Shown here: positions 7,345 through 9,261 of the stretch, in pieces
Layout of the letters: every line of letters begins with the position of its first letter
Numbering within the stretch: the stretch's first letter is position 1
From: DAOVQB01 sp023128935
GTDB taxonomy: Bacteria > Eisenbacteria > RBG-16-71-46 > CAIMUX01 > WJJG01
DNA length: 9,261 nt
Reading direction: 5' to 3'
NCBI GenBank assembly: GCA_030628905.1
Contig: DAOVQB010000177.1
Span: forward strand, 1-9,261
Notes under the pieces: model-generated
Told to the model about the DNA's origin: nothing
The model's database searches: none
What the model saw: the letters and a program-made list of their open reading frames with translations, nothing else
Program-made: the position numbers and the translations under genes

Positions 7345-7379
7345 GTGCCGCTCTGTCTAGAGAGCGGCGCTATTGTTTT
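7345..7379 (+). terminator. Intrinsic terminator after the small secreted protein gene
   Basis: GCCGCTCT (7347-7354) pairs perfectly with AGAGCGGC (7361-7368) across a GTCTAG loop. The stem extends by a T-G wobble and a G-C pair (7345/7370). TATTGTTTT follows directly, giving a U-rich tail. It starts 54 bases after the stop codon at 7291. Confidence 0.75.
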
Positions 7380-7389
7380 GATCTGCCTG

Positions 7390-7413
7390 CTTAGGGCTCG
7401 CGCGAACCCTTAG
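7390..7413. repeat. Imperfect 24-base palindrome between convergent genes
   Basis: CTTAGGGCTCGC (7390-7401) and GCGAACCCTTAG (7402-7413) are inverted copies matching at 10 of 12 positions with no spacer. They lie between the terminator of the small secreted protein and the end of the cyclase gene. It could contribute to ending the cyclase transcript, although no T run follows on the minus strand, or it could bind a dimeric protein. Confidence 0.4.
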
Positions 7414-7461
7414 ACAGCCGGCAGTCCGATCGGGTTCTAACTGGCTTCAATGGGACCGCTT

Positions 7462-8826
7462 CTACCGGAACTGGACGCAGTTCTTCCCCTTGTCCTTGGC
7501 AATCAGGAGCATGCGGTTCGTTTCGCTCCAAAGCTCATCGCGCCTTGAGCCGTTTTCGGGGAAGAGTGTACCGCCGATCGATACTGTAACGCCCACGCGC
7601 GCGCCCATGCCTTCGAGGGTGGGGATCTCGACCTGCAGGTTCTCGACGGCTGCCAGCAGGCGCTTGCTGATCAGGCTGGATTCCTCACGCGTGACTGGCG
7701 GGGTCAAGATGATTGCGAATTCCTCTCCGCCGTAGCGCGCCAGCACATCTGTGGTGCGCAGAGCGCGCTTGAGTATGCGAGCCACGGATTGCAGGACGGT
7801 ATCACCTGCATCGTAGCCATAGCGGGAGTTGAATGCCTTGAAGTTATCAATGTCCAGGATCAGCAAGGCGAAGCTCTGCTTTTTGCGTGCCGCTCCGGCT
7901 ATCACGCGGGCCAGTTGATCCTCGAAGAAGCTGCGGTTGTAGACCGACGTCAGAAAGTCATAGGAGATCACTGTCTGGAGATGAACAGCGTAGTTCAGTC
8001 GCCGGCGGAAGTGGGGTATGAACATCCGCATCTTGGCCAAGCGTTCCCGGTCAAACCAGAACGGCTCTCGTGCAACGGCCACCAGAAGCGCATCCCAGGG
8101 CGAGCGGCTCTCCTGCAGGGGAACGATTAGGCTGCTGCCCTGGGGCAGGGGGCGCTGCGATGCGTTCATGAGCGTGAAATCGGGCAGGTAGAGGATGGTG
8201 CCTGGATTCTCCTTGGCCTCTTCCAGCCATGGCTTCCACGCATCCGGCATCCGCGGCGCCTCTTCCATACCCAAGGCATCGGTATCCTGAAAGAGACACC
8301 GCAGGCCAACACCGATCGCATTGGGGGCCGGTAGGGCATGCGTGAGGCAGAGGGTAGCGGGAACGGTGAGAAGCTCGCGCGCCAGCTTGAGGATCCCGGT
8401 CACCACGCCCTTGACGTCGGCAGAGCGCTCAACGGAAAGGAGGCTCTGGTGGCTCTGCTCCTGGAAGAGCTTCGTAATCTGCTCTGTGCTAAATGCGGGC
8501 GGTGGCCCGAGGGTTGCATCTTGTGGCAGTCGGACCGCCGGGCGCTCGGGTGTGACCAGGTTGGGCAGGGAAATGAGGTGACCGCGCCTGGGGTCGGCGG
8601 CTCTGAGCTTGGTCGCGTGACGCTCCACGTGGCCATCGCGCAGCTGAAGGCGTCCAGTTCGTATGAGGTGGCGGAGGAGTTCGTGTGCGGCAAACCCGAT
8701 GGCTTCGGGTGTCCCGCACTCGATCAGACGCTCCAGGCGCTCGATTTCGGTCCTATCCGTCAACCCCTGAGCGCAGATCTTGCGAAGCAGTGCGGCATAG
8801 GTTGTGGAGATCCGTTGGCTCATCAT
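7462..8826 (-). CDS. Diguanylate cyclase (GGDEF domain), soluble, with GAF-like sensory region
   Basis: The protein (454 residues) would join two GTP into the second messenger c-di-GMP. The C-terminal GGDEF domain covers about 285-454: DFLTSVYNR (290-298) opens it, LDIDNFK (324-330) supplies metal and phosphate contacts (D325), N333 and D342 match the guanine-binding pair, and GGEEF (366-370) is the active-site signature. RTTD (357-360), five residues before it, is the RxxD site for feedback inhibition. The usual GH before the second guanine contact is GY here (Y337). Residues 1-100 are largely helical and unassigned. Residues about 125-280 resemble a GAF-type sensor, though I see no diagnostic ligand motif. 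No membrane segment or signal peptide is visible, so it should be cytosolic. It begins ATGATG (8826 and 8823); the second ATG has AGGA 4 bases upstream and may be the real start. It converges with the small secreted protein gene. Confidence 0.93.
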   Translation of the reverse strand: MMSQRISTTYAALLRKICAQGLTDRTEIERLERLIECGTPEAIGFAAHELLRHLIRTGRLQLRDGHVERHATKLRAADPRRGHLISLPNLVTPERPAVRLPQDATLGPPPAFSTEQITKLFQEQSHQSLLSVERSADVKGVVTGILKLARELLTVPATLCLTHALPAPNAIGVGLRCLFQDTDALGMEEAPRMPDAWKPWLEEAKENPGTILYLPDFTLMNASQRPLPQGSSLIVPLQESRSPWDALLVAVAREPFWFDRERLAKMRMFIPHFRRRLNYAVHLQTVISYDFLTSVYNRSFFEDQLARVIAGAARKKQSFALLILDIDNFKAFNSRYGYDAGDTVLQSVARILKRALRTTDVLARYGGEEFAIILTPPVTREESSLISKRLLAAVENLQVEIPTLEGMGARVGVTVSIGGTLFPENGSRRDELWSETNRMLLIAKDKGKNCVQFR

Positions 8827-8955
8827 GTCCTATCCGGTTATTCATTGTGGCGACCTTGAAAACGTAAGCTATCCACAAGGGTGGTCTAGGCTGTGCTTGC
8901 CCAATGTATGCACCCACGGAAATGCGCGAAAAAGCTCCTTCACTCGGATACACAG

Positions 8956-8989
8956 ATGATAGCATATGTCCTGCCCGTTTTCCTCGCAA
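8956..8989 (-). promoter_or_regulatory. Candidate promoter for the diguanylate cyclase
   Basis: The minus strand carries TGCTATCAT (8956-8964), a near match to an extended -10. An alternative pairing uses TTGCGA (8984-8989) as -35 with TATGCT (8961-8966) and a 17-base spacer. Either would leave a leader of roughly 125 bases before the cyclase start. The 9-base extended -10 is identical to that upstream of the sorting-domain protease. Confidence 0.35.
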
Positions 8990-9138
8990 CTGCCCTGGGT
9001 CCCAAAAAAAATTGATATCTCCGAGCACTGACGCGGCCGAATGGCATGGGGGTACTCCGATAGCTGGCATCTTCAGGGGCCGTCAGCAATTCCGCAATTG
9101 ACACGCAGGACTCCCGCCGAACTACTTCTCAATCTGAG

Positions 9139-9174
9139 GGGCGGCAGCAATTCTAATTTTGGCAGCTTCCGCCC
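9139..9174. repeat. GC-rich hairpin in the right-edge non-coding region
   Basis: GGGCGGCAGC (9139-9148) and GCTTCCGCCC (9165-9174) pair at nine of ten positions around a 16-base A/T-rich loop. There is no T run after it, so it is not a standard terminator. It could be part of a 5' leader or a structured RNA of a plus-strand gene beyond the edge. Confidence 0.4.
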
Positions 9175-9261
9175 GCCGCTGAGGACCTTGGGGCGAGGCC
9201 CGAGAGGTCAGGAGTCCGGCGCGGGGGAAGTTTTCTGACTTTTTCTCTGGACTCATTCTCC

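Larger units (their letters stand above)
8827..9261. other. Non-coding stretch at right edge
   Basis: Open frames here are short and have no ribosome site, leader or recognisable motif, so I call no gene. Visible elements are the cyclase promoter candidate, a run of eight A (9004-9011), a TTGACA at 9098-9103 with only a poor -10 behind it on the plus strand, two copies of CAGCAATTC (9084-9092, 9145-9153) and a hairpin at 9139-9174. A gene may begin just beyond the window. Confidence 0.5.

Noticed and set aside
8877..8885. TATCCACA-type sequence (CTATCCACA near 8868-8876) resembling a DnaA box.
   Set aside because: It is a single site with a mismatch and no cluster, AT-rich unwinding zone or dnaA/dnaN neighbour, so no origin is supported.
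8753..9070. 105-residue minus-strand open frame overlapping the start of the cyclase gene.
   Set aside because: It overlaps the well-supported cyclase start region in another frame and has no domain-like pattern.
9041..9238. 65-residue plus-strand open frame near the right edge.
   Set aside because: No ribosome site, low-complexity Arg/Gly/Ser/Pro-rich translation and no recognisable motif; it also spans the hairpin and repeats.

Overview
The window reads as chromosomal DNA of moderately high GC content from a Gram-negative, probably uncultured bacterium. The best guess is the wider FCB group or a related candidate phylum (Eisenbacteria, Krumholzibacteria, Latescibacteria or KSB1-like). This is inferred from protein style: large secreted gingipain-like (C25) proteases with 'NVYWL' and 'GCHL' motifs, C-terminal FlgD-like or type A sorting domains (QNYPNPF ... 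SGIYFYR), 'PNGGE' beta domains, and Gram-negative signal peptides. No rRNA, tRNA, CRISPR array, transposase or phage gene is visible.

Layout. (1) Bases 3-3254 (+) encode the 3' part of a very large secreted peptidase C25-like protein. Its frame is open to the left edge, so its start and signal peptide lie outside the window. (2) Bases 3316-6192 (-), convergent with gene 1, encode a second and quite different clan CD (caspase-fold) protease-like secreted protein. It has a signal peptide, an N-terminal beta domain, two tandem PNGGE domains, a His/Cys catalytic core and a type A sorting domain. (3) A 370-base divergent intergenic region (6193-6562) holds an excellent ribosome site for gene 2, a candidate extended -10 promoter, a LacI-type dyad and several small inverted repeats. 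(4) Bases 6563-7291 (+) encode a small secreted protein of probable concanavalin-like beta-sandwich fold, followed by a good intrinsic terminator. (5) Bases 7462-8826 (-) encode a soluble diguanylate cyclase with an intact GGEEF site and RxxD inhibitory site. (6) Bases 8827-9261 carry no gene I can defend, only a candidate promoter for the cyclase, a hairpin and short repeats.

How the parts fit. Three of the four genes encode exported proteins, and two of these are caspase-fold peptidases with C-terminal domains of the kind used for outer-membrane secretion or surface anchoring. The fourth makes c-di-GMP, which commonly governs surface and matrix behaviour in bacteria. The two minus-strand genes share an identical 9-base extended -10-like element (TGCTATCAT) at similar distances upstream. 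A functional link among the genes is inference only. No operon is formed, because neighbouring genes are convergent or divergent.
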